Shown piece after piece: positions 1-10,206 of a stretch of 64,000 nucleotides of DNA (position 1 is its first letter; each line of letters begins with the position of its first letter). The translations under genes and the position numbers were made by a program. The stretch is from Culex pipiens pallens. Its lineage: Eukaryota > Arthropoda > Insecta > Diptera > Culicidae. The notes under the pieces are model-generated. The model searched no databases. It worked only from the letters and a program-made list of their open reading frames with translations, and was not told the DNA's origin. The stretch spans positions 194,887,788 through 194,951,787 of the forward strand of contig NC_068938.1 in the NCBI RefSeq assembly GCF_016801865.2. Direction: 5' to 3'.

Positions 1-421
1 CTAACAAAATTATAAAAAACTTTTTTCAAAAAACTTCTCATATGCTTTCTAAAAATATATAACATGTGAGGGTTTCATGAAAAAACACCCTTTTTACCTT
101 AATTTCAATTTAATATGAAACAGTTTTTTTAACATAACTTTTTAAATACATGATAAAACTGCATGAATTTAAATAGCAACGTAGGGGACGTTAAGACGGA
201 TCGATTAAAATCATTCCGGCCAAAATCGGTTGAGCCTGTGACAAGATATTCCAGTGACATTGATTTGGTACACATGTCTACATACAGTCAAACACACAGA
301 CATTTGCTCAGCTGGTGATTCTGAGTCGATATGTACAAATGAAGGTAGGGCTAGGAGATCTAATTATAAAGTTCATTTTCCGAGTGATTTTATAGCCTTT
401 CCTCAGTAAGGTGAGGAAGGC
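1..421. repeat. Right end of the GCCTTCCTCAC-terminus element (copy 1)
   Basis: Aligns by eye with 14790-15178. Shared landmarks are CACCCTTTTTAC, AAATCGGTT, ACAGACATTTGCTCAG, TGATTCTGAGTCGATATGTA, GAGTGATTTTATAGCC and the terminal GTGAGGAAGGC. The left part is cut off by the window edge. Confidence 0.75.
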
Positions 422-2250
422 AAAAAGCCTTTAAAATATAATAAAATTGTGATTTTATTGAAAAAATTGCTGATCAGTAAAATGCATTATTACAAAAACA
501 GGTCATGACAGTAAAAGAAAAAAAAGTTGGCTTTACCCACCCTACCACAAAATCACCAACGAATTTATTCTTCCTTTATCATTCGAAAGTGTCCTTTTCA
601 GTCATTTCAAATCCCACACCGCGTCGAAAATGGTGACACAAGAAGTCCCAATTTATCAAAATCCGATTGCCCGCGCGGCCCCAGCTTTTGCAGCTGAAAA
701 ATGTGATTTTCCTTTTTTTTCTGTCGCCGAAAATCCCCACCAGGAATAAAAAAAACGAGCTTGAAATAAGACGAAAAATGTTACAAATTGCACCTTGGGA
801 CCCCCGGCGCCGAAATCGTCTTCCTTGAGGGATATTTCAAGGTTGGCAAAAATAAAAGCCGGCCCAAGAAAACGCAAAAAATGGCGAGATTTTGCGGCCA
901 AATTTCCACGCAGAATCCATTTTTCATTCCGGTTGCCACCGGCAGGGAGCGCCATCCTCTTGAGACAGGGAGAGCTTTTTCCTCCTCCTTCAGACACATT
1001 GTGTAAGTCTCATCGTTGATGACTTAGACATTGTCGTCCCCCCGCGGGGGTGCTTTCCCAGGACTCTCAAATGTGCGTCACACGATGATGTCGCTTCCGG
1101 TTGTGAGCTTTTTGCCAGCTTTTGAGGTTGAGTTGAGTGGAGTGGGGGAAAGGGGGAGGAAAAATGAACAGGAAAATTGTGATGGAAAGCGATAAATGGT
1201 CCGGCGACGCCCGTGACAGTTTAGCAATCACGCTGGAGTGTGTCTTAATGGAGAGCACAGGAGCCTTTTTTGATGTAGGGAGATAATTTTCAAGACTAGA
1301 TGAAGTGTTGTTTTTGAAGAGAATAATTACCAGAACGTTTTTACCTGTTTATTTTCAGCTTAAATACAGCATATTACACTTAACAGCATCCACATATCAA
1401 AATTAAAATAATAAATCGGAGCGTTTGGTACGGTATGTCCACGTCTCCTTCTTACCCTTTAGATTCTGTGAAATGAGATCCGTTCTCAAAATCCTCTCTG
1501 CAGTAAACACAATGCAGTGGGGCTGGCCATTTATGAAATTTAAATTAATGTATTTTATTCTAATTCTTCTTCTTTCAGTATTTCCCAATGTTCCGACGGC
1601 GCCCGGAATGTCCTGCATCGGGGAAGACCGTAAGTACCTCCATAACCATCATAAATCTTAGATTTCCGTGAAAACAATAGAACAAAAGACCACCGAAAAG
1701 CCTGTCGGCAATTGTTTCAAATCAACTCTCTAATGCTCGAAATAGTTACCTATTTCAAAACCCCCGCGCAATAATCCTCTAATTCCACCATTATTTCGGA
1801 CCCCGTTGACTTTCGCATAATTATAGACCGTGCGTGACCCGGGGCTCATTTTCGAAAAGCAATTAACTGACCACGCTGCAAATGATTTTAATCCCAGTGT
1901 CCAACACCCAGGGACACTGACGTGGACGTTCTCTGCTCTGTTTTAGGCGCGAGTGTCGTCAGCAGTGCAGTGAACTGATGCTGCCCCGCCGGGAGTTCCG
2001 GGGCCACGGAATTACATCACCATCGTCGCAAATGACACGACCGGATGGGGGTGTTTGTGTGTCGCTGGCAGGATTATTCTAATGTGTATGTTTTAAAGGA
2101 CACTGTTACAAAAAATGATGTAATTTTACATGAGATTTTATGTGAATTGTTAATTTAACAATTTTATTTTATTTTCTTTAAAAGAAATCATCAAAAAAAA
2201 TCTGTATCTTGAGAATAAATTTTCTTATCGATTTGGAGTCTTCGGCAAAG
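422..2250. other. Non-coding stretch with GC-richer unique islands
   Basis: Includes GC-richer sequence at about 600-1260 and 1760-2060. A segment at about 1420-1500 (GGTACGGTATGTCCACG, then AGATTCTGTGAAATG) recurs at 35580-35636, marking a dispersed repeat. Apart from the possible exon at 1579-1629, no gene is supported; the open frames here overlap on both strands and look fortuitous. Confidence 0.5.
1579..1629 (+). other. Possible 51-nt internal exon (unassigned gene)
   Basis: A strong pyrimidine tract ending in TTCTTTCAG abuts 1579, and a near-consensus donor GTAAGTACC starts at 1630. The enclosed 51 nt is a multiple of three and open in all three frames (for example YFPMFRRRPECPASGKT). 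It lies in a GC-richer unique island. I cannot assign a protein or find partner exons in the window, so it may be a chance pairing of splice-like sites. Confidence 0.25.
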
Positions 2251-2254
2251 TTTT

Positions 2255-2690
2255 AGATTATCACAACCTAACTCGACCTTTTCTGAAATTGATGTCAGTA
2301 AACGCTTAAATTTCATCAAGGTATGCAAGATTTGGGCTGCCTGGACACGTTCCAATCGACAGAATTGAATTTTGTTGAATTCGCTTCCAATAAATAAATT
2401 TGTAAATTTCTAGTATAAATGGTTCGGAATTATCTTGAGCAACCATGCGCATCCACGTTTATCTATGGGGGTAGCAAAATTAAGGGGGTGCGCATGGTTA
2501 CTCAAGATAATTCCGAACCATTTATACTAGAAATTTACAATTTTATTTATTAGAAAGGAATTCTACAAAATTCATTTCTGTCGATTGGAACGTGATAAGG
2601 CAGCCCAAATATATCATACCTTGAAGAAACTGAGGCGTCTACTGAAATCAACTTAAAAAATGTCGAGTTGTGTTATTAGAAAAAAAGTTA
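2255..2690. repeat. Foldback (long inverted repeat), about 200-bp arms
   Basis: Left arm about 2255-2455, right arm about 2490-2690. The central parts are nearly perfect inverted copies: TATAAATGGTTCGGAATTAT at left and its complement at about 2506-2530, continuing outward through TTGGGCTGCC and AAGGTATG. The outer arms (AACTCGAC...CAGTA) are more diverged. It adjoins a copy of the dispersed GTCTTCGGCAAAGTT motif. It is probably a non-autonomous foldback element. Confidence 0.8.
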
Positions 2691-3339
2691 TATGAAATAA
2701 TCACGACTTTTTGAGTTTTCATCATTGAGGCTGTTGCGAATATGTTTCATAGTTTCAAAATCGGCCCAAAAAATCTGGGGGCAGAACATATTTTTTCGAA
2801 ATAATACACAATTTTAACAATATTTTGAGTTTAATCAGCTGATTTTAAGATGCATTCCCTACCTTTATATTCATTTTAAACATGTTTAAGTTTGTCGAAA
2901 AATATTTTAAATTTTTTGAATTGTGACCCGCTGTACCCGCTGAAAGTTTTTTTTAAGGCTAAAAAAAATGTTTTTTCCTCAAAACTTAAATTTTTTGGAA
3001 ACTAATAATTGCATTTTCATACTTTTTTTCATTGAAATGTGCTGGCTGGTATTTTTAATTTTATAAAAAAATAAAAAAATAATACCAAAAGCATATATTT
3101 TTGAACAAAAAAAAATTTGCAAGAAAAAATGGTTTGGCGAAATTTCAAAAACATTTTTTAAATGCAAAATTAAATTTTATGAAATTTTAATTAAATCTAC
3201 CGGTTTCAAGTTATAGCAATTTTAAAGTATCTTTTCGAAAAACACAATTTTCAATCTTAAAAATAGTACTAATAGTAGTAATAGTAAAAGCTTTAAGGGT
3301 TGTTGATCTGATCTCTTCGATAAATATATTTTGATTTTT

Positions 3340-4250
3340 TTTAATCAAGACTAACATTTGAAAAGGGCGTAATATTGAAAATTTCACTAATATATTTTTT
3401 TTTTGGAAATTTGCTTTTACATAAAAATATGATTTCAACTTTCTTCACTTTTTTTTGAAAATCGCTTTTAAAAAAAATACTTTGTCAAAGTTTTTTTTGT
3501 CTATTCTGGAATTTTCTGAAAAGATGGCATTTTATGTACCGTCATCTAGGGTGAATTAAGACTAACATTTCAATAGGCGTTGAATTGATTATTTTACCAT
3601 TGTACTTTTTGATTGCAAATTTGATTTAACATAAAAACATAGTTTTTTTCCCTATTTTATCATATTTTTTTTTGTTTTTGTTTGTTTCCCAAAAAAATAT
3701 GACTTGGTCAAAGATTTTTTGTCTATTGTGGAATTTTCTGATAAATTGACATTTTATGTACCGTCATCGAGGGTGAATCAAGACTAACATTTCAAAAGGA
3801 GGTAATACTAAAAACCTGGCTAAATTATTTTTGGATAGCACATTTGATTATAATAATAATAAATCATTTTCACCCTTCTTCAGATTGCTTTTTTTGAAAA
3901 TTAGTTTTTGCAAAACAATTATAACTTGGTCATAGATTTTTTGTCTATTCTTGAATTTCCTAAAATGATGGCACTGTACCTTCATCTGCAGTGAATCAAG
4001 ACTGAAATTTCGGGCGTTATATTGAAAATTCCCCTAAAGTATTTTTGATTGCAAATTTGATTTAACATAAAAAAAAAAAATATTTAACCACTATTATTTT
4101 TTTTAATTCACCTTTTTTAAAAAAATATTTTGGTTAAAGATTTTTTTTATTCTGGAATTTTCTAAAAAAAATGCATTTTATGCACCGTCAACTGGGGTGA
4201 ATCGGGACACATGGAACAAATAAGGACAGCCGTTTTCACCCTTTTTTGTA
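3340..4250. repeat. Degenerate tandem repeat, period about 206-222 bp
   Basis: The motif TGTACCGTCATC, followed by GGGTGAATCAAGACTAACATTTC, returns in degenerate form at about 3538, 3760, 3978 and 4184, with GATTGCAAATTTGATTTAAC between. A partial extra unit lies near 3340. The same CAAGACTAACATTTC motif is scattered elsewhere (18705, 33825, 43450-43520). Confidence 0.7.
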
Positions 4251-5468
4251 CAATATTTTGATAATATATTTTGATACTTGTCAATTGTTTCGATAAGATC
4301 AGACACAGAAAGCAAAATCAGCCAAATTTTAAAAAATACAAAAATTTAAATTAAAAAAAGCAGGTTAATTAAGCAGATAATTGCCTGAATTTAAGAATTT
4401 TCTAAAGTTTATTGGCCAATGAAATATTTCATTCTAGATTCATCAACCCCTGAAGAAAGGCAAATGACAGATAATGAAAAAACGGCCTGATTTTTATTAA
4501 ATGTTTTTCCAATAATTTTGCTATCAATCAGTTTTGAATGTTGACTATTGAAATAATTCATTCATCATTCTGATGAAATGCAATGGTTTTAAACATAAAA
4601 TTTTTAATATGCGCATTTTTATTGTAAAGTTATAGGTAAAATTTATATTTTCTGAAAAAAAAATCAAAAAACTTTAGTGTTTTGTTGCCTTCATGCAAGA
4701 TTTTGGAGGAGGTAATCTTTGAACTGGTGAAGCATTAGGGTATTCCAATCATTGTGTATTTACAAATTTTGTACAAAATTTTCTTAATTCTTATTTCAAG
4801 CCACCTTTTTAAAAACATCAAAAATTTATATCACATAATTAAAGGGCAATGTTTTGCATATTTTCAATTGTGAGAATCAATCTAAAATTGTTATATTTGA
4901 GTAACAAATACTTTTGACAAAAAATTCAAAATTTGTGTACAAAATCAAAACAAACTAACATTCAGTCAGTCCAAAATTTTGGATTTTCAGTTTGTAAAAA
5001 ATAAACCCTTTCGAATTTGTTAGCCAAATTTCTACTTACTTATTAATTTGTTAAATAGCCTAAAAACAGTGTAAAATTTATTCAAATTAGATTCCAATGC
5101 TTGAAAATTAAACAGAATATTTAAAATGTAGGGATTTTCAAGTACTTTTAACTAAGTTAAAAAAAATATAAAAAAAAAAATTACTTTGCACCGGCTATGT
5201 TATCTATGTCGTCCCATTGTATCCCGTTCCCAGAGTCCCAACATATCGGAACAGGATTAATTAGTGGGCGGATGCGGGAGTCGCGCGTTGGAGCGCGCGC
5301 ACACTTGCTCGCGCCAATAGCGGAATGTCATTATTCAAGTTTATGACCTCTCACTGTGCTGTCTCGCTTGGTAGAACACGCGGTGGTGACCACCACGACA
5401 TCTCGCCGTAAACTAACTGAACCGGACAGCTGTGAACTGCCAGAATTAGACACGGAGGGAAAATTGAA
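4251..5468. other. AT-rich non-coding stretch, then a GC-rich island
   Basis: 4251-5195 is AT-rich with no feature I can name. From 5200 it becomes GC-richer (GCGCGC-rich near 5280-5320) without a supportable gene. Confidence 0.4.
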
Positions 5469-5475
5469 AGTGGTG

Positions 5476-5571
5476 GCTCTGTAGCGCGATGCGCTGCAAT
5501 GACGGATGTGTCTCTGTTGGTAAGCGCGCGTGCTCTCAATCTGAGGGGTTGGGTTCGAATCTCGTTTTGGA
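5476..5571 (+). other. tRNA-like sequence (degenerate, + strand)
   Basis: Contains A-box-like TGGCTCTGTAGCGCGATGC and TGTTGGTAAGCGCG, and a B-box-like GGGTTCGAATCTC. The interval between them is too long for a normal tRNA and the stems do not pair throughout. It is probably a tRNA-derived retroposon head or a tRNA pseudogene. Confidence 0.4.
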
Positions 5572-6830
5572 AAACTTTTTTTCTCTTAACTAAACAAAAT
5601 TCCTTCCGTGCATCATCAACTAGCTCTAAACCCGGATGGTCACTCCGGGCACTGCGCGTGGTGGTGGCTCACTGTAGTGGACTTTCCATAAATTAACTTA
5701 TTCTATGAAATTAAATTTAAATCCAATGCAAAGCTGACTTCGCGAACGACGCTCCGTCGTCCTTCGTGGGGGTCAGTTCCAGCTGACTGGATATAACTGG
5801 ACGCCAGGATGAAATCCAGAGCGCGTTTGCCCGGAAGAGGAGGTTGGAAGGTGAATGATTGATGAAACAGGGAGGGGAGGACGCTGCAGGGTGCGGAGTT
5901 GTGTTCGGACTTGCCTGGAAGCTGTCCGGTCCGGGCGGATATTTATCTAACGGATTTAATTTCCATTGCTAAATGGGCGAGTTGGGCAGAGTTGGAAGAG
6001 AACTTTGACCATAGAACCTGAAAATTTCATTAAAATGTTAGACATTACGAATATTGAAATTCTTTAAAATTTCATTAAAAAGTGTATCCTTTAAATATGG
6101 TACTAGTTTTTTTTTATTATGTATTTTATTATTCTAGATACAATCAAAAATATCCAGGAACTTCCACATTGTACTTCAAGGCTACGCCCATACAATTATT
6201 TTGATTGATGTATCCATAACTTTCTATATTTAATATTTGTTCAATTTAAGTAAAAATCTTAAATTACTCAAGTTTTGTAAAAAAAATCTTTTTTCTTCAA
6301 TTTGATGAAATTACTCTAAAAAATCTCTTTTCTTCCCATCACTGTTACCAACTGACCACCGGGGCCTAAATCTACATTAATTTATTGGATCTGTCCCCCG
6401 TCGCCCTCCCGCTGTGTCCCACAGCCGGAGTCCATCACAACCAGCCATCCTTCCTATGTTTTTTTTTCCTAGGAAGTTGTGTGTGTGCGAAAACTCCAAA
6501 CCTTTTCCATCTAAATTGCAAACGAACACTGAAATTAAGGCGACGATGTGAAAAATTTGACCACCGACCAGCTGGACGGGAAATTTCTCTCTCTCCCAGG
6601 GGACAAAATTTAGTGTGCAGATTAAATCAAGTGCTTTGTTCCGGCAGTGCGGGGTTTCATGTGAGATTGATTGGTTTGGAATGTAAAGTTTCGTGAGGAA
6701 ATTGGAACCACTTTTCAAGGTATTTTCACGTATTTGAGCGTTAATTACACTGTAAACTCTCAATCATTTGAACATATCTCATTTAAAATCGTGTAGCTTT
6801 TTCTCCATAAAAACGTATCTTGGCCTGTGT
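5572..6830. other. Non-coding, GC-richer islands at 5600-6010 and 6350-6720
   Basis: Unique-looking sequence with overlapping short open frames on both strands and none that is convincing. 6000-6340 is AT-rich. Confidence 0.4.
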
Positions 6831-6834
6831 TATA

Positions 6835-7203
6835 CAGCAAAAAATCCGATGGTAAAATCGCATGCAAAACCGAAGGTGATGTGCTTCGTCAAAAAAGACA
6901 CTTAATATTACACGTTGCATGTACAATTTTTGTAAACACAAAAAAAAAGTTGCAACCGACGGGTTCCAAACCCAGCAGGACTGGCACCTTAGCCCGCTCG
7001 GCCATCAGACCGATGAAGAACTGAAAGGATTAACGCATATATGAGCTTGACATTTCGGTCAAGTAGGTTTCCCATATTGATGGGCTACATATTCCAGGGT
7101 GTAATATTACATAGAATTTCATAAAATAATGCAACATTTATTTCACACCCAGGCCCTTTACACACAGCTGGATTACTACTTTTTTTTGCTTTGTATATTT
7201 TCA
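6835..7203 (-). mobile_element. TA-flanked MITE carrying a tRNA(Leu/Ser)-like segment, copy 1
   Basis: About 369 bp with short terminal inverted repeats of the CACAGC(A)AAAAA type and TA on both sides, as expected for Tc1/mariner-type insertion. On the minus strand at about 6954-7022 it carries a class II tRNA-like segment: A box GATGGCCGAGCGGGCTAAGG and B-box-like GGGTTTGGAACCC. Related copies lie at 29261-29510 (truncated) and 39444-39812. It encodes no protein. Confidence 0.75.
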
Positions 7204-7356
7204 TCTTCCATTTAGTTTTTTTTATATGTATTTTTGATGTTTACTGTTTTTTTGGTTGATAAATTAACCTTCTTTCAATGTTTATCTTTGGTATTTCGAA
7301 TTATTTAAATTAATTTTCAATTATTTTTTCATGAGCCTGGTACAAATTTCGGTTGC

Positions 7357-7897
7357 AGTTTTACCTTTAAAAACGTGTGAATTTACATCTATTTATGTGT
7401 GATTTCACAATTTTCTCATAATTCTCTCTACAACCCAGGCGAGCTTCGGTCTGAAAATTCGCCGAAAATCTATTTTCAATCAATTGTTCATCAATTGAAA
7501 TGAAAATGCTATCGCTCTATAGTAGAAAATGTGAAAATCAAGCAAAAATTAAAAAAAGTGACTGTAAAACATGAAAAAACCTTGAAAGCCCAAATTGTAA
7601 AGTAATGTAAGGAGTTGGTCGAATAAGCCAAATACTTTTTTCGTTTGACTTATTGAAAAATGCGATGAGGTTCTGACTATGCCTGATATTTTTTCAAATT
7701 TTCAATGGTTCTTCTTTCCAATGCTTTTTAAAGATCCAAAATTGGTTGAAAAATGGATTTTTTTTTACGAATTTTTAGACCGAAGCTTTGAGCTTTGAGC
7801 CTGCCTATAGGCAGGTTGGGTTGTTAAGGGTTAAATTATGAGAAATATGTGAAATATCATATTAAAAGATGTAAATTCACATGTTTTTAAATGTAAA
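7357..7897. mobile_element. Palindromic element with a TTAA-type MITE inserted at its centre
   Basis: The outer arms are inverted copies: 7357-7437 (TTTAAAAACGTGTGAATTTA ... TTTCTCATAATT) against about 7832-7897. Between them, about 7438-7830 is a shortened relative of the TTAA-flanked MITE at 8545-9161: CTACAACCC and CTTCGGTCTGAAAA at left, AGACCGAAGC and GGGTTGTTAAGGG plus TTAA at right. The inner copy is itself partly palindromic. Confidence 0.65.
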
Positions 7898-7966
7898 ACT
7901 TTAAATAAAATTTGTAATTTTTAAATTTGTGTTTATGAAAGAAATAATTAAACATAAATTGAAAGA

Positions 7967-8042
7967 GGAGCGGCCGTGACTGACTGGTTACGGTGTTCGC
8001 TTTGTAAGCGAATGGTTCTGGGTTCGATTCCCATCTGCTCCC
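7967..8042 (+). tRNA. tRNA-like head, anticodon TGT (Thr-like), part of the retroposon
   Basis: The acceptor stem GGAGCGG/CTGCTCC pairs with one wobble. The anticodon stem TTCGC/GCGAA encloses TTTGTAA, giving anticodon TGT. The T arm has GGGTTCGATTCCC. The D arm is abnormal (CCGTGAC pairs with GTTACGG, and position 8 is not T). Because it sits at the exact 5' end of a retroposon, I treat it as a tRNA-derived promoter, not a working tRNA gene. Confidence 0.5.
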
Positions 8043-8097
8043 AACGAGAAAGTTAAGAACACATAAATTTGAACTGATGAATATGAACGAAAAATCA

Positions 8098-8181
8098 AAG
8101 TCGCTCGAGGCGGGGTTCGATCCTCCGTCCTTTGGATTGGTAAGCAAAAATGCTAACCACTAGGCCATTACGACTTGGTGA
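8098..8181 (-). other. tRNA-like segment inside the retroposon, minus strand
   Basis: On the minus strand the A box TGGCCTAGTGGTTAGC is near-consensus and the B-box-like GGATCGAACCCCG follows. Stem pairing in the anticodon region is poor. Its orientation opposes the head at 7967, giving the element two convergent pol III-type promoters. Confidence 0.55.
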
Positions 8182-8544
8182 GCGTGAACTGGAATTAGGA
8201 ATACTGTTACAGAGAGCGAGTTGTGGCGCTATAACCACGGCAAATAGTGTCAAGGGCATTCGTGGAAATACAATGTCCCATCCCAGAGGGTCCCGGAGTA
8301 CCAAACCTTCTTAGCATGGTGCTCCCAACGAATACAACCAAATCTCGGAGCGTATGGTGGTGTGTCCCCACGCTTCTTCCTCCCCTGTCGATTCAGAATT
8401 GTGTTGTTGTTCGAACACTCAGTGCTCAAACTCAACCCAATTACGAATCATCTCTGCGATACGGCTTTACGCAGTAGGCCTGGCCGCTTTAACGCTTGTG
8501 ATGTTTCAATGCATTCTAATGCAATGGCGCACTACAAATGTTAA

Positions 8545-9161
8545 CCCTCTACAACCCAACCCCGCCTTTAGACGGGCTTCGATCTAAAAAATCGCCAAAA
8601 ATCAATTTTCCAACCGATTTTTGATCTTTAAAAAGCATTGGAAAGAAGAACTCATAAAATTTTAGAAAATTTCAGGGTTGGAATTTTAACTTGTTTTATG
8701 TGACTTTGCCAATGTTTTTAAAAATGTCATTTTTTTAGGGGTCAACTTTGGCTGTGTTTTTTACTAACATTTCCTATATTTTCAGTAAAAAGAAGTATGC
8801 AGTAATTTTTGTAGTGCCCCAGACTATGCCTCTACGCATTTTTAGGCAATTTAAATGATGATGGTGTCTTTCTTTAGGAGAAAATGTGAAAAACATGCAA
8901 AAAATTGAATAAGTAACTGTAAAAACGTGAAAAAATTAGATAGGCAAAATGTAATTATATTAGGTGGTAGAATAGGCCAAATACTACCAAAAACAAACAT
9001 AAACATAACAAGATTAATGCAAATTAAAATACTAAAAATAAAACAAGAAAAACATAAAACAAGAGAAGTAAAGTTTTTCATAGAACAAAAGTTGCTCAAA
9101 ATGACCTCCTGAACACGGGAAAAATAAATATTTTCGAAAAAAAAATTTGGGCAGTAGAGGG
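8545..9161 (+). mobile_element. TTAA-flanked (piggyBac-type) MITE, copy A
   Basis: 617 bp with termini CCCTCTAC...GTAGAGGG and TTAA on both sides (8541-8544, 9162-9165). TTAA duplication with CCC/GGG ends is characteristic of the piggyBac superfamily. It carries no transposase frame. A second near-full-length copy in inverse orientation is at 25298-25919. Confidence 0.85.
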
Positions 9162-9275
9162 TTAATAAATGACAAGAAGAGTGCTAGGCGTCATCTAACC
9201 TAAGGCACTCTCCAGGATCCCTTCGCAAGATTGGCTGCGCTAGGGTCTGATTAGATTAGATTAGATTAGAAATAA

Positions 9276-9520
9276 TTAAACATAAATTGAAATAATTCGT
9301 ATAAAATAATAATAATAATAATAATAATATTGAGAGCAAATTAATAAAATAACTGCAAAACAAAAAAAAATTAACAAGAAAAACATAAAAGAAGAAAAGT
9401 AATGTTTTTCGTAGAACAATAGTTGATTTTGTACGCAGGAAAAATAAAAAATGTGACCATTGTTGGGTTGTTGTAAAACTACATCGAAAAAGAGGTAATA
9501 TTCAACCATTATTTAAATCT
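9276..9520. repeat. Partial relative of the TTAA MITE with an AAT microsatellite
   Basis: Contains an (AAT)n run at about 9307-9328. It then has sequence similar to the inner part of the 8545-9161 MITE: AACAAGAAAAACATAAAA, GTTTTTCGTAGAACAA and GTTGGGTTGTTG. The ends are lost. Confidence 0.5.
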
Positions 9521-9783
9521 GGCAAACATTTTTTTTTAAATTGATTAAATCTTCAATATGAATAGAAAGGAGTAATTTCTTCTGCATAATATTACACAAT
9601 AACAATAAGAAATACTTTTAGTTGAGAATTTTAAGGTATGAATCTACATTTTTGAAATGTAATTAAACTTAAACTTAGGCCGTTGCAAATATTTTTTTTA
9701 GTTTGTCTCTGAACAAAAAAAAAACTCTGGCAAAAAAAATTAAAAAATTATAAAAGTTTAAATAACAGGCACTGGTAATGCAA

Positions 9784-10206
9784 TAGTAGTTTATGCAACA
9801 AGTTGCAAAAAGAGGATTTTTTCAGCACGAGTCGTACATTTATCCAACGAGGTTCACCGAGTTGGATAAATACGAAGAGTGCTGAAAAAATCAAGTTTTG
9901 CAACGGCATACAACATTTTTTGCAATTCCGAAAAACACCCATTGAGTGAAATTTTATGTCAAATTTTCATGTTTTTTGTCAATAAATCGTTTGAATTAAA
10001 AAAATGTTGAAAAGTGTTACTTTTCGAAACAAGTGCTGAAAAGTTCAACTTTTCAGCACCCATTTCAGTGCTGAAAAGTAGAACTTTTCAGCATTAATTT
10101 TGAAAAGTGTTGCTATTCGATTCTGTTATATTTGGTACAGAAAAGTAGGCTATTTCGTTGTTCAAGAATGACAGGAAAAGTAAGTAGTTTCCCGACGGAA
10201 TTGCAA
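9784..10206 (-). repeat. GCAATTCCGTCGTG element, copy 1 (inverted)
   Basis: About 425 bp, inverse orientation relative to copies at 15239, 32559 and 32989. It contains two internal palindromes: one around GTTGAACTTTTCAGC, the other TCAGCACGAGTCGTACATTT against its complement around TATCCAACGAGG. Conserved ends are TAGTAGTTTATGCAACAAG and CGACGGAATTGCA. Non-coding. Confidence 0.8.

Larger units (their letters stand above)
7965..9268 (+). mobile_element. tRNA-headed retroposon (SINE-like) with 24-bp target duplication, split by a MITE
   Basis: A perfect 24-bp direct repeat (7941-7964 and 9269-9292) brackets the segment. It starts with a tRNA-like head at 7967 and ends in a (GATTA)n-type tail at about 9249-9268, preceded by GATTGGCTGCGCTAGGGTCT. 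This is the layout of a target-primed retroposon. Removing the TTAA-flanked MITE at 8545-9161 leaves about 680 bp. A second tRNA-like segment in opposite orientation lies at about 8095-8180. No protein is encoded. Confidence 0.8.

Noticed and set aside
5280..5330. GC-rich GCGCGC tract as a possible promoter CpG island
   Set aside because: It is short, and no initiator, start codon context or downstream gene could be linked to it.
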